Source of the DNA: Nodosilinea sp. FACHB-131
GTDB taxonomy: Bacteria; Cyanobacteriota; Cyanobacteriia; Phormidesmidales; Phormidesmidaceae
Assembly: GCF_014695395.1 (NCBI RefSeq)
Contig: NZ_JACJOF010000038.1
Location: 264,963-328,962, forward strand
Direction: 5' to 3'
Length of the DNA stretch: 64,000 nt
Positions 17,856 to 25,849 of the stretch are shown in pieces. Numbering within the stretch: position 1 is the stretch's first letter; each line of letters opens with the position of its first letter. The notes under the pieces were generated by a model that saw nothing but the letters and a program-made list of their open reading frames with translations, searched no databases and had not been told where the DNA came from. The position numbers were made by a program, and so were the translations under genes.

Positions 17856-18983
17856 ATGTTGAGAGGGAGATCGGTGGGTGTTATGGGTTCTGCAGAGCAA
17901 GACGCTTCTAATAAGAGCGACATTAACGCTAAAGATAGTCATGACAAGGGGACGGCACCCACTGCGGATCGGCCATCGCTAATGTCGCCTCCCCAGCGCC
18001 CAGTGCGTCCGGTACGCCCTGCCGTCACTCCAGATACCTCTGTGGCTGTCAAACCGTTGGCCAAGGCGGCTGACCATGCTGTGGTGATGCCCAAGGCAAC
18101 CGTAGCCGAGAAGGCTCCAGAGCCCGCTGCCGCTGAGCTAGATCCTGCGGCCTATCGCTATCAGCCCATTGCTCCCCCTAGCGAACCAATGCAGTACCGA
18201 GCCATTGGCCTAGTGCGGGGCACCTACGAACCGAGCGAAGCCGACCAGCTCAACCGGGGCAACTTGACCACTGACGATGGCCACGTCATCGACTCGGTGC
18301 TGCTCGGGCGCATCACTAGTTTGGTGAAGAAGCACATTGATTTGACGGCGTCCCACCTGTGGGTGGTTTATCCCCGCACCCGGCGCGAGCTTGACAATGA
18401 CGATCAAGATCTGCACCTGCAAATCGTTGGGGTCTGGGAGCCTGAAACCCTTGGTCTTCCTGGGGAATCACCCTCTAATGAGGACGATGACGAAACCGAC
18501 TCAGCCGCCTCCGAAAAACCCGATCTAGCTGACCTACCGCCGGTCGACGACAACTTTTTCTCGATTCGCGGTGAGGTAGTGAAGTACACGCCCGAAGATA
18601 AATGTATTGCCGTTAAGATTTTGCAGGGGGCCAAGCGCACTCCCGGCGCGTCTAAACCGTTTAAACTGCTGCTCCACGGCACTATTGAAGGCCGTACGGT
18701 GGGCTATTTTTGGGACTTTAAAGTCAAGCGCGAAGCCAAGGTGCTGGTGCTCAGTGAAGCCTCAGTAGTGGGCATCGTGCCGCCCAAGAAGCGGGCTAAG
18801 GGCAGTGGTGGCGGCCCGCCTCGTCGAAGCAGACCCGGTGCCGGTCGCAGCGGACCCGGCGGTAGCCGTCCGCCCATGCCTAGCCGCCGCCCCACCGGCG
18901 TCAAGGGCAGCGATTCCGGAACGGATCGCCCTGCGAATCGCCCCAAAAAACGGGACGAAAATCTTGAAAGTAGTGCTGAATAG
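17856..18983 (+). CDS. Cyanobacterial conserved protein with basic disordered tail
   Basis: Residues ~1-95 are disordered (Pro/Ala/Lys). A folded core (about 105-300, interrupted by an acidic insert near 210-230) includes YRAIGLVRGTYEPSEADQ, TDDGHVIDSVLLGR and HLWVVYPRTRREL. The final ~65 residues are Gly/Arg/Pro-rich and strongly basic. I recognise the core as a protein conserved in cyanobacteria without assigned function. The beta-rich core plus RGG-like tail suggests RNA or nucleic-acid contact; this is inference. An alternative ATG lies at 17883. It converges with the DUF39 gene. Confidence 0.75.
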   Translation: MLRGRSVGVMGSAEQDASNKSDINAKDSHDKGTAPTADRPSLMSPPQRPVRPVRPAVTPDTSVAVKPLAKAADHAVVMPKATVAEKAPEPAAAELDPAAYRYQPIAPPSEPMQYRAIGLVRGTYEPSEADQLNRGNLTTDDGHVIDSVLLGRITSLVKKHIDLTASHLWVVYPRTRRELDNDDQDLHLQIVGVWEPETLGLPGESPSNEDDDETDSAASEKPDLADLPPVDDNFFSIRGEVVKYTPEDKCIAVKILQGAKRTPGASKPFKLLLHGTIEGRTVGYFWDFKVKREAKVLVLSEASVVGIVPPKKRAKGSGGGPPRRSRPGAGRSGPGGSRPPMPSRRPTGVKGSDSGTDRPANRPKKRDENLESSAE

Positions 18984-18989
18984 ATCTAG

Positions 18990-20171
18990 TTAGCTGCTCA
19001 CATCCTGGGGCAAAAAGGCACGGTCCTGGGGCAGAGATGCGACCGGGGACGTAAGCTCAAACTGTCCAGCTTCAATCCAGGTCTTGAGCTCGTTGGCCAC
19101 CTGGCGGGCCATGTAAATGCTGGCTAGCGGTGCTGTGCGCACCGGCTGACCTTCGATGGTAATGCTGCCCGACTTAAGCTGGGCATAGCTCACCAAGCCA
19201 AAGGTGGGCCGCACCCGGCGGGGAATGGAAAAGTCCATCACGGGGGCGACAATGTCGGAGTCCTGAACGGCACAGTGGGCCGCCACCTGCTCGTTGAGGA
19301 TAGGGATTGGTACTCCGACCCCGAGCATCAGCGAAGGGCCGTAGCCTTTGAAGTAGCAGCCTCGTACCCAGTGGGGCTGCATCTGTTTGGCGTCACCGAC
19401 CAGGGCTAGGGTAGCGGCGGGGCCGATGGGGGTGCGGTTGGGCAGCCGCCGCTGTAGCGGAAAGTGCTGGGTGCCCTCCCAGGCGAGGTAGCCAATACCG
19501 CCGCCGAAAAAGATGCGGGTGCCGATGCCAATGGCCTCCAGGTCGGGATCATTCAGCAGGGGCGATAGCGCCCCTGAGTTGGCGTACACCGCGTTGCCGA
19601 GGCGGGGCTGAAGGGGACCCAGGTAGGTAGAGAGGGTGCGATCGCCTCCATTCACCCCCACAATAAAATTTTGGTAGAGCCCTCTGGGACTAAACAGGTA
19701 GAACTGGTTGATGCTGTCGCGGGTAATGGTGGTCTCAAGAGAGGTACGGGGGTAGCAGTCGGTGCCGTGGCCCGTGGCCTGAAGCGGTACGCTGCGCCCG
19801 GCAATCAAATCGGCAATCACATGGCCGCCGCCGTGCTCCCGCACAGTTTCGGGATCGCCCAGGTCCGCCCCTCGCCCGGCCACGGCCGGCTGGCTGGCTC
19901 CCAGGCAGACATCCACCGCTCCAAAGCCTGCGTAGGCGGGCACCCCATCCAGGTAGCACTCCAGCAGCTTGATGGGCGGGTCCGTGTGGCCCAGGTTGAG
20001 CATGGCACCCGACGATTCCATCGGCTCAAAGGTGCCAGCGACCACTACATCCACCGCTTTAGCAGCGGCGGCAATGCCCTGCTCCTTAGCCTGCACCTTG
20101 AAGGCTTCAGCGGTTTGCACAACCACCTGCCCGGCGCGAATTTTAGCGTTGATGCTGTCGATGGTGCGCAT
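18990..20171 (-). CDS. DUF39 homocysteine biosynthesis family protein
   Basis: Member of the HcyBio (DUF39) family. Archaeal relatives take part in making homocysteine from aspartate semialdehyde and sulfide. Signature stretches include INAKIRAGQVVVQTAEAF, GTFEPMESSGAMLNLGHT, the GGGIGYLAWEGTQH segment and HWVRGCYFKGYGPSL. This copy has the core domain only; the CBS domains fused in some archaeal members are absent. The ATG at 20171 is preferred to an in-frame TTG 6 bases upstream. It is the last gene of a tight run prmA, small membrane protein, DUF39 (gaps of 4 and 8 bases), implying one transcript. Confidence 0.85.
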   Translation of the reverse strand: MRTIDSINAKIRAGQVVVQTAEAFKVQAKEQGIAAAAKAVDVVVAGTFEPMESSGAMLNLGHTDPPIKLLECYLDGVPAYAGFGAVDVCLGASQPAVAGRGADLGDPETVREHGGGHVIADLIAGRSVPLQATGHGTDCYPRTSLETTITRDSINQFYLFSPRGLYQNFIVGVNGGDRTLSTYLGPLQPRLGNAVYANSGALSPLLNDPDLEAIGIGTRIFFGGGIGYLAWEGTQHFPLQRRLPNRTPIGPAATLALVGDAKQMQPHWVRGCYFKGYGPSLMLGVGVPIPILNEQVAAHCAVQDSDIVAPVMDFSIPRRVRPTFGLVSYAQLKSGSITIEGQPVRTAPLASIYMARQVANELKTWIEAGQFELTSPVASLPQDRAFLPQDVSS

Positions 20172-20179
20172 GGGCAAGC

Positions 20180-20386
20180 CTAGGAGTTGGAGCTACGCCG
20201 CAGCCAGAAAAGGCTACCCATCAGCGCTGAGGGAGCCAATAGCAGCGCTATGACTAGGCCTAGGGTGGGCTCTTGAACCACCTGAGACCCCGCTAGCGTC
20301 ATAGGCAATCCATACTTAATCAGGGCGCTCAGGGCTGCCGAGAGCCCGATCACTTTAGCCACAAAGCTGAAATCGGAACGATTCAT
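20180..20386 (-). CDS. Small two-helix membrane protein in prmA operon
   Basis: 68 residues with two membrane segments (about 10-29 and 42-62) joined by a short loop. No named family is recognised. It starts 4 bases after the prmA stop and ends 8 bases before the DUF39 start, so it is almost certainly translated from the same mRNA. The tight spacing on both sides is the main evidence that it is a real gene. It might anchor or assist the DUF39 enzyme at the membrane; that is speculation. Confidence 0.7.
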   Translation of the reverse strand: MNRSDFSFVAKVIGLSAALSALIKYGLPMTLAGSQVVQEPTLGLVIALLLAPSALMGSLFWLRRSSNS

Positions 20387-20390
20387 GGGT

Positions 20391-21293
20391 TCAGGCGGGC
20401 GATCGCCGCACGTTGAGACAGCACCACTCCTGTCGCCGCCAGAGGGTAGCCACGACCCAGCCGTGCTGCTCTAAGGTGTCGGCCACTAGTTTGGACTGAT
20501 CGAGCAAAATGCCGCTGAGAATACCCCAGCCATCGGGGGTAACAATGGTGTGCATCTGGGGGATGAGATCCATGATCACCTCCGCTAAAATATTGCAGAC
20601 AATACCGTCTACGGGGGCATCAATGGTTTGGGCAATGGTGTCCAAACTGCCATGCAGCAGCGGTAGCTGCTCCTCCGTTAGCCCGTTCAGAGTGCGGTTG
20701 CCGACAGCCGAATGAATGGCTAAATCGTCAGTGTCGGCGGCGTAGGCCCGCCTAGCTCCTAACAGCAGCGCCCCAATCGAGAGAATTCCAGACCCGCAGC
20801 CAATATCAGCAATGGCAACGTCGGTTTTTTCGTAGGTTAACCGCATTTCGAGCGACTCTAGGCAGAGCTGGGTGGTGGGGTGGTTGCCGGTGCCAAAGGC
20901 CACGCCGGGGTCGAGGCGCAGTACCAGCCGCTGGTTGTCAGCCGGAGGCTCTAGCCAGGCGGGGGTGATCAAGAAGCGATCGCCAATTGGTTCAGGCTTC
21001 CAGTGATCCTTCCAGCTCTTAGACCAGTCTTCTTCGTCAATTAGCTGCCAGCTAATGCGGGGCAGCACCAGATCGTTGCAGAGCGCATCCTGTTTAATCA
21101 ACAGGGCCAGGGCCGATAGGTCGAGCAGCTCTAGTCGATGCTGCGGGAAATAGGCCTGCACTACACAGGCCGATCCCCGCTGCTGGGTCGAGGTGCCCTG
21201 GCTGCCAAAGCTGTCAAATCGCCAAAAAACCGTGTCCTCCAGGGATGGATCGCACAGTACCTTTACTTCCCACCAGGTATTGACCACGGCCAT
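20391..21293 (-). CDS. prmA: Ribosomal protein L11 methyltransferase
   Basis: SAM-dependent methyltransferase that trimethylates ribosomal protein L11. Residues 1-100 form the substrate-recognition domain ([18 protein letters not shown] near the start). The Rossmann methyltransferase domain carries [20 protein letters not shown] and the SAM motif [19 protein letters not shown], with the catalytic-loop NILAEVI. 300 residues is a normal length. In many cyanobacteria prmA sits beside serA, as here; a 154-base spacer with a palindromic repeat separates the two. Confidence 0.94.
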   Translation of the reverse strand: MAVVNTWWEVKVLCDPSLEDTVFWRFDSFGSQGTSTQQRGSACVVQAYFPQHRLELLDLSALALLIKQDALCNDLVLPRISWQLIDEEDWSKSWKDHWKPEPIGDRFLITPAWLEPPADNQRLVLRLDPGVAFGTGNHPTTQLCLESLEMRLTYEKTDVAIADIGCGSGILSIGALLLGARRAYAADTDDLAIHSAVGNRTLNGLTEEQLPLLHGSLDTIAQTIDAPVDGIVCNILAEVIMDLIPQMHTIVTPDGWGILSGILLDQSKLVADTLEQHGWVVATLWRRQEWCCLNVRRSPA

Positions 21294-21362
21294 TCTAGGG
21301 GCTGCCTCACAACTATCAACCTTGGAGCTAACGCTCTCCTAACCCTGGGATCCTAACCGTGA

Positions 21363-21437
21363 CCCTGTAGGGTGGGCACCGCCCACCACCTACTTTTGGC
21401 CAAGCCAAGAGCCGTTGCCCCTGCCCATCCTACAGGG
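21363..21437. repeat. Palindromic repeat, GTAGGGTGGGC family
   Basis: CCCTGTAGGGTGGGCA (from 21363) pairs with TGCCCATCCTACAGGG (ending 21437), forming a 75-base hairpin with inner GGGCACCGCCC. It lies between prmA and serA. The same GTAGGGTGGGC core recurs at 23234 and at both ends of 53640-53766. Confidence 0.8.
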
Positions 21438-21447
21438 CTTCTCAAGA

Positions 21448-23028
21448 CTACAGGTTTACCGTGTAGGCATCGCGAATGCCCGGCACTTTGAGAATCTCGT
21501 CTAGAATGCCCTCTGGCAGAGGATCGTCCAGGCTGAGAGCCATGACCGCGTCACCGCGCACAATTTTGCGGCCCACCTGCATACTGGCAATGTTGACGTT
21601 AAAGCTGCCCAACAGCGAGCCAATTTTGCCGATAATGCCCGGCATATCGCGGTGCAGGGTAAACAGCATGTGCTGAGTCGGCGGCACGTTAATGGGGAAC
21701 TCGTCGATGTCGGTGACGCGAATCTCGCTGCCCCCCAGCAGCACGCCAGTGACAGAGTGCTCGCCCAGGCTGCCCTTGGCTGACAGATTTAACGAGCCTG
21801 TGTAGTCGCGAATGTCCGCATCGCGGGTTTCAATCACGTGAATGCCGCGCTCCTTCGCTTCGATGGAGGCGTTGACGTAGTTGACCCGCTCTTGAAGCGC
21901 GTGGGACAGCAACCCCTTGAGCGCCGCCACCATAATTGGCTGGGTATCGCCCCCGGCAATATCGCCCTGGAGGCGTACCGTCAGTTCTTGAACCCGGCCC
22001 CCAGCCAGTTGCCCCACCAGGTTGCCCAAGGTTTCAGCCAGTTGCAGATAGGGGCGCAGCTTTTGCATCACCTCCGGGCGCAGGCCGGGAATATTCACCG
22101 CCGATCGCGCCGGTAGCCCCAGCAGCACATCGCGAATTTGCTCGGCTACGTCGATGGCCACATTCACCTGGGCCTCTTCGGTGGAAGCTCCCAGGTGGGG
22201 GGTGAGAATTACCGCCTTGTCTAGCTCCCGCAGCTCCGAATCGCCCAGAGGCTCGGATTCGTAGACATCCAGCGCAGCACCGCCAATGGTGCCTTCGCGT
22301 AGGGCCTTGGCCAGTGCGGCTTCGTCGATGATGCCGCCCCGGGCGCAGTTGATGATGCGCACCGTGGGCTTCATCGTAGCCAGGGCTTTCTCATCGACTA
22401 GGTGGGTGGTCTCGGGGGTTTTGGGCAGGTGCAGGGTGATGTAGTCGGCTTCACGGAACAGCAGGTCTAGCTCCACCAAGCGGCAGCCGAGCTGCTCAGC
22501 GCGCTCCGCCGAAATAAACGGGTCGTAGGCCAGCAGCTTCATGCCCATGGCCCGCGCTACGGTGGCCACGTGGGAGCCAATTTTGCCCAGGCCCACCACC
22601 CCAAGGGTTTTCTTATAGATCTCAACCCCGGTAAAGTCTTTGCGCTTCCATTCGCCCGATTTCACGGAGCGATCGGCGCTGGGAATGTAGCGCGACATCG
22701 ACATCATCATGGCCAAGGCGTGCTCGGCGGCCGCGATAGTGTTGCCCTCGGGGGAGTTGACTACCACAATGCCTCGCCGGGTAGCCTCGGGCACATCGAC
22801 GTTATCGACCCCAACCCCAGCCCGACCAATGATTTTTAGGTTCTGGCCCGCTTCGATAACGGCCTTGGTCACCTTAGTGCCCGAGCGAATCATCAGCGCG
22901 TCGTAGTCGCCAATGGCAGCTACTAGTTCCTCAGGGGAAAGGCTGGTGTTGACATCCACCTGAGCAACTTGGGAGAGAATATCGAGGCCCGCCTGGTCAA
23001 CGGGGTCGGAAACTAGAACCTTGGGCAT
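21448..23028 (-). CDS. serA: D-3-phosphoglycerate dehydrogenase
   Basis: First enzyme of the phosphorylated serine pathway, oxidising 3-phosphoglycerate with NAD. The NAD-binding motif is LGVVGLGKIGSHVATVARAM (about residues 143-162). Catalytic elements are INCARGGIIDE (Arg), the following Glu in DVYESEPL, and LTPHLGASTEEAQ (His). After ~315 residues comes the ASB-type intervening domain, and a C-terminal ACT domain (LFTLHRDMPGIIGKIGSLLG) that usually binds serine for feedback control. 526 residues is the length of the long, type-1 enzymes. Confidence 0.96.
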   Translation of the reverse strand: MPKVLVSDPVDQAGLDILSQVAQVDVNTSLSPEELVAAIGDYDALMIRSGTKVTKAVIEAGQNLKIIGRAGVGVDNVDVPEATRRGIVVVNSPEGNTIAAAEHALAMMMSMSRYIPSADRSVKSGEWKRKDFTGVEIYKKTLGVVGLGKIGSHVATVARAMGMKLLAYDPFISAERAEQLGCRLVELDLLFREADYITLHLPKTPETTHLVDEKALATMKPTVRIINCARGGIIDEAALAKALREGTIGGAALDVYESEPLGDSELRELDKAVILTPHLGASTEEAQVNVAIDVAEQIRDVLLGLPARSAVNIPGLRPEVMQKLRPYLQLAETLGNLVGQLAGGRVQELTVRLQGDIAGGDTQPIMVAALKGLLSHALQERVNYVNASIEAKERGIHVIETRDADIRDYTGSLNLSAKGSLGEHSVTGVLLGGSEIRVTDIDEFPINVPPTQHMLFTLHRDMPGIIGKIGSLLGSFNVNIASMQVGRKIVRGDAVMALSLDDPLPEGILDEILKVPGIRDAYTVNL

Positions 23029-23109
23029 GGGTCGGCCATAAAAATGTCACAGGGATCTACTTTACTGCAAAGGCGGAGCGGGGCATTAGTGTGTGGGGTT
23101 ACTTTTAGC

Positions 23110-23175
23110 GGTAGGTGGGTGGATGGGTAGGTGGGTAGATGAGTGGGCGGGTGGATGGGTGAGGAGATGGGGATG
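23110..23175. repeat. GGGT/GGAT short tandem repeat tract
   Basis: Imperfect tandem units of the type GGTGGGT, GGATGGGTA and GGTGGGTAGATGAGTGGGC run for about 66 bases on the plus strand. The strand asymmetry (purine-rich plus strand with many GGG) gives G-quadruplex potential. Similar short tandemly repeated sequences are known in filamentous cyanobacteria. Confidence 0.8.
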
Positions 23176-23202
23176 TAGGGTGAATCCGCAGAGCGATGCA
23201 CC
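23175..23202. repeat. Dispersed repeat, GCGATGCACC family (copy 1)
   Basis: GTAGGGTGAATCCGCAGAG followed by CGATGCACC. It matches the unit at 49061-49087 in all but a few positions and is imperfectly palindromic (GGTGnATCCG with CGATGCACC). Confidence 0.65.
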
Positions 23203-23233
23203 AGTTTAAGGAGATTAATCTTGCAAGCTCCAG

Positions 23234-23254
23234 GTAGGGTGGGCATTGCCCACC
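23234..23254. repeat. Palindromic repeat unit, GTAGGGTGGGC family
   Basis: A 21-base unit, GTAGGGTGGGCATTGCCCAC plus C, identical to the left end of the element at 53640. The inner part GGTGGGCA-TGCCCACC is itself a perfect palindrome. Confidence 0.8.
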
Positions 23255-23367
23255 AGCTCTAATCAGCGCCACGCAGCATGGATTACAGCCAAGCAATGTC
23301 TTCTTTCAAGGCAGCTGTATCTGCGATTTATGAGCAGCGTTAAAAGACGAAATCTGCGACACAAGCA

Positions 23368-24579
23368 TTAGCTTTCCTGCAAGTCTTCGATCGCACGAAA
23401 GCAGTCAGAGAGCACGACGTTAGAGAACAGAAAACCTTCGGGATCGCTGAGGCGCAAGCGTTGGAGGGTGGCCCAGGTGTCGCCCTCTAGAATGACCCAG
23501 CCTTGGGCGATGTGGGGATGGAGGGCGGCGCGAAGGGTGGTCCAAGTGGTGGGGTCGCAGAGCGATCGCACTTCATCTCCACCGATCCCCTCCTTCAGTC
23601 TCAAGCCCAACATCAGTCGATCCAGCAGTTGCTCTAGGGTTGGTGTTGGAGGCTCGCTGTGAATTCCTCCAGCCGCCTGAAACCCCTTTACCCACTCGCT
23701 ATAGGTTGCCAAGGTGCGGGGACGGCTGACCCGCTGAAGCTGAGTGTAGCTGGTGGCCCCAAGGCCAAAGCCGTAGTAGGGCTGGTTGCGCCAGTAGGTC
23801 AAATTATGCTGACACTGGTGCCCTGGCTGGGCGTAGTTAGAGACTTCGTAGTGGTCGTAGCCCTGGGCGCTAAGAAACGCTTGGGCAAGCCGATACATTG
23901 CTGCTGTTTGCTCATCCGTCGGCAGGGGCTGGTCGCCCGGCTGGTAGCGCTTGGCGAATACCGTTTGAGGTTCCACCGTGAGGTCATAGATCGAGAGGTG
24001 GTGGGGGTAGAGAGCTACCGCCTTAGACAAGCCAGTTTCCCAGTCAGTTAGGGTCTGATGCGGCAGTCCCGAAATTAAATCCAGGCTCCAGTTGGGCATG
24101 GCGACCTGGTGTAGCCAGTCCACAGCGTGGTAGACATCGACAACGCGGTGGTAGCGGCCACAGCTCTCTAGCGTTGCGTCATCTAGCGCTTGCACGCCAA
24201 GACTGATGCGAGTAATGCCTGCGGCCAGGTAGCCCTGGAGATGCTCTAGATCAAAGGTGCCGGGGTCCATTTCCATGGAGATCTCGGCGGCGGGGGCAAT
24301 GCCGAAACGTTGGTCGAGCTGGGCCAAGATGGTTTCGAGCTGGGGAACGGAGAGCAGAGAGGGGGTGCCGCCGCCGAAAAAAACGGTTTGAAGCGGGGAT
24401 TGATTTAGCTTGGGAGTTGCCGCGATTTCTTCGCCCAGCCGGTCTACGTAGCTCTCAACGGTGCCGGAGGTTTCGCCCCGCTGGTGGTTGCCCAGCACCG
24501 AGATGGGGAAGTCGCAGTAGAAGCAGCGGCGACGGCAAAAGGGAATGTGAATATAGGCAGAGGCTGGGTTGGCAATCAT
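23368..24579 (-). CDS. hemW: Radical SAM heme chaperone HemW
   Basis: Radical SAM protein of the HemN/HemW family. The 4Fe-4S cluster motif is CRRRCFYC (about residues 14-21), with IHIPFC just before. FFGGGTPSLLS and GVQALDD are family markers, and a HemN C-terminal domain is present (LGLRLKEGIGG). The cluster motif lacks the extra downstream Cys (CNVC-type) of true coproporphyrinogen dehydrogenase HemN, so it is most likely a heme-trafficking protein. 403 residues is slightly longer than E. coli HemW (378). Stands alone. Confidence 0.9.
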   Translation of the reverse strand: MIANPASAYIHIPFCRRRCFYCDFPISVLGNHQRGETSGTVESYVDRLGEEIAATPKLNQSPLQTVFFGGGTPSLLSVPQLETILAQLDQRFGIAPAAEISMEMDPGTFDLEHLQGYLAAGITRISLGVQALDDATLESCGRYHRVVDVYHAVDWLHQVAMPNWSLDLISGLPHQTLTDWETGLSKAVALYPHHLSIYDLTVEPQTVFAKRYQPGDQPLPTDEQTAAMYRLAQAFLSAQGYDHYEVSNYAQPGHQCQHNLTYWRNQPYYGFGLGATSYTQLQRVSRPRTLATYSEWVKGFQAAGGIHSEPPTPTLEQLLDRLMLGLRLKEGIGGDEVRSLCDPTTWTTLRAALHPHIAQGWVILEGDTWATLQRLRLSDPEGFLFSNVVLSDCFRAIEDLQES

Positions 24580-24621
24580 GGGGATGGCTATCCCTGGGAA
24601 AAATTGAGCAAGGGACGCCGT

Positions 24622-25392
24622 TTAAATCACGCTAACACTATCCCCCACCTTGAGCGTGTGGCCGCCCTGGTGGACGATGTTGGTGTTGACCGCCAGCTTA
24701 TAAAAGTGATTGAACCGCGATGGGGGAGCCCAAGCGGGCAGGGTGGCGGCCCGCTGTTGGGAGAAGGTTTTTTGAAAGTGGTCAGTGGCAATTCCGGTGA
24801 GGGTGTCGCGGGTGGGGACGATGCAGCGCTGGCAGGGGTTGATGCCTTCTAATACCACGTTACCGATCGCAAAGCGAACTGGGGCTGAGTCGGGGCCGAA
24901 GAGCTGGTCTTCCCAAAAGGCGGGAACGCCGTCGATTTCTAAGTTGGTGCGAAAGCGGCGGCGGGTTTCTTCGAGGGTGAGATTGTGCCAGGCGGCGACG
25001 GCGGTCAGTGTGGCCGTGCTGATGACGGTTGGCCCCGCGGCGGCAGTATCGTCTGGAAAGCCCAGGTCGCGGTTTTCTCGCAGGGTGACGGGTTGCTGAA
25101 AGTAGTCGCCCAACCAGGCTTCGAGCTGCGGTCGCTGCTCTCGTATTTGAAACGTGGCCGAGGCATCATCCCCCTCGATCGCTAGAGTAATCACCTCGCC
25201 CTCGGCAAAGGTGGCGCGCAGGCGATGAATGGCGGCGTTGCGTTTGCCGTTTATCAGGCGGTTCTGGGCATCGAAGAGGGCGTAGGTGCGATCGCCCTCC
25301 AGTGCCCCACTAGCCAACACCGTAGCCTGAGACACCGAGACGCCATCTAACGATTTGACGGGAAAACAGTCGATGCGGGCGAGATGGTAGGT
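24622..25392 (-). CDS. MOSC domain protein (mARC-like)
   Basis: N-terminal MOSC beta-barrel domain (from MTYHLARIDCFPVKSLDG) and a C-terminal MOSC domain containing the candidate Mo-ligand Cys in INPCQRCIVPTRDT. MOSC proteins of this type bind molybdenum cofactor and carry out N-reductive or sulfur-transfer chemistry, as in mARC and the MOCOS C-terminus. The ATG at 25392 is chosen; an upstream TTG would add 12 unlikely residues. No partner reductase is adjacent. A second, YiiM-type MOSC protein lies at 48.3 kb. Confidence 0.85.
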   Translation of the reverse strand, partial: TYHLARIDCFPVKSLDGVSVSQATVLASGALEGDRTYALFDAQNRLINGKRNAAIHRLRATFAEGEVITLAIEGDDASATFQIREQRPQLEAWLGDYFQQPVTLRENRDLGFPDDTAAAGPTVISTATLTAVAAWHNLTLEETRRRFRTNLEIDGVPAFWEDQLFGPDSAPVRFAIGNVVLEGINPCQRCIVPTRDTLTGIATDHFQKTFSQQRAATLPAWAPPSRFNHFYKLAVNTNIVHQGGHTLKVGDSVSVI

Positions 25393-25438
25393 CATGGCTG
25401 AAGGTTGGTAGGCGGTTGAATTGAGCAATGCGGCCTAC

Positions 25439-25497
25439 AAAAAAACCGGAACCCTGAGCTAGCCTAGATACGCGGCTATGGCCCAGAATTCCGGTTT
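25439..25497 (-). terminator. Terminator of the small gene at 25.5 kb
   Basis: On the minus strand AAACCGGAA pairs with TTCCGGTTT and continues into a run of seven T. The loop is long (about 37 bases), but it contains a further GC-rich segment. It lies just after the stop at 25522 and ahead of the MOSC gene, so the MOSC gene should have its own promoter. Confidence 0.7.
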
Positions 25498-25521
25498 GAC
25501 GATTGCTCTAAAAGAGTTTTT

Positions 25522-25725
25522 TTAGAACCCTTGGCGAGAAACGAATTTCTCAATATCGGCCTGGGTTTGGTGCAGCAGGTGGTGGCGGCTATCGCCAGTA
25601 TTGCTGAGGGAGGGCACCAGGTTGCGAGCCTGGAGCGTCATGTGGAGCTGGAGATGGGCGACGTATTCGGAAAAGTCTTCGCGGGTTTCGGTCAGGGCTG
25701 GAGCAAAGTTTTCTGACAGGGCCAC
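25522..25725 (-). CDS. Small unknown protein, divergent from mutS
   Basis: 67 residues, no membrane segment, with no recognised domain (starts VALSENFAPALTETREDFSE; ends EKFVSRQGF). The GTG start at 25725 is chosen because AGAGAGG lies 8 bases upstream; an ATG at 25752 in the same frame has no ribosome-binding site. The open frame continues to 25914 but would then overlap mutS. A terminator follows the gene. The mainly helical, His/Gln-rich sequence gives no functional clue. Confidence 0.6.
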   Translation of the reverse strand: MALSENFAPALTETREDFSEYVAHLQLHMTLQARNLVPSLSNTGDSRHHLLHQTQADIEKFVSRQGF

Positions 25726-25849
25726 GGGAACAACCTCTCTTCTATTAAACATCGATAAAATATGCAACGATATCGAAACTAACATAGGCGCTGTACCCCT
25801 CACAGGCCGTGCAACGAAGCTTAACGGTGCGTAACATCTGACACAATCC

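Larger units (their letters stand above)
23029..23367. other. Repeat-rich gene-free spacer between serA and hemW
   Basis: About 339 bases with no credible gene. It holds three different repeats in a row: a GGGT-type microsatellite (23110-23175), a GTAGGGTG...GCGATGCACC repeat (23175-23202) and a GTAGGGTGGGC-family unit (23234-23254). It seems to be a landing site for small dispersed repeats. Confidence 0.7.

Noticed and set aside
23368..24579. Oxygen-independent coproporphyrinogen oxidase HemN
   Set aside because: The extra Cys after the CxxxCxxC cluster is missing, so HemW is the better call.
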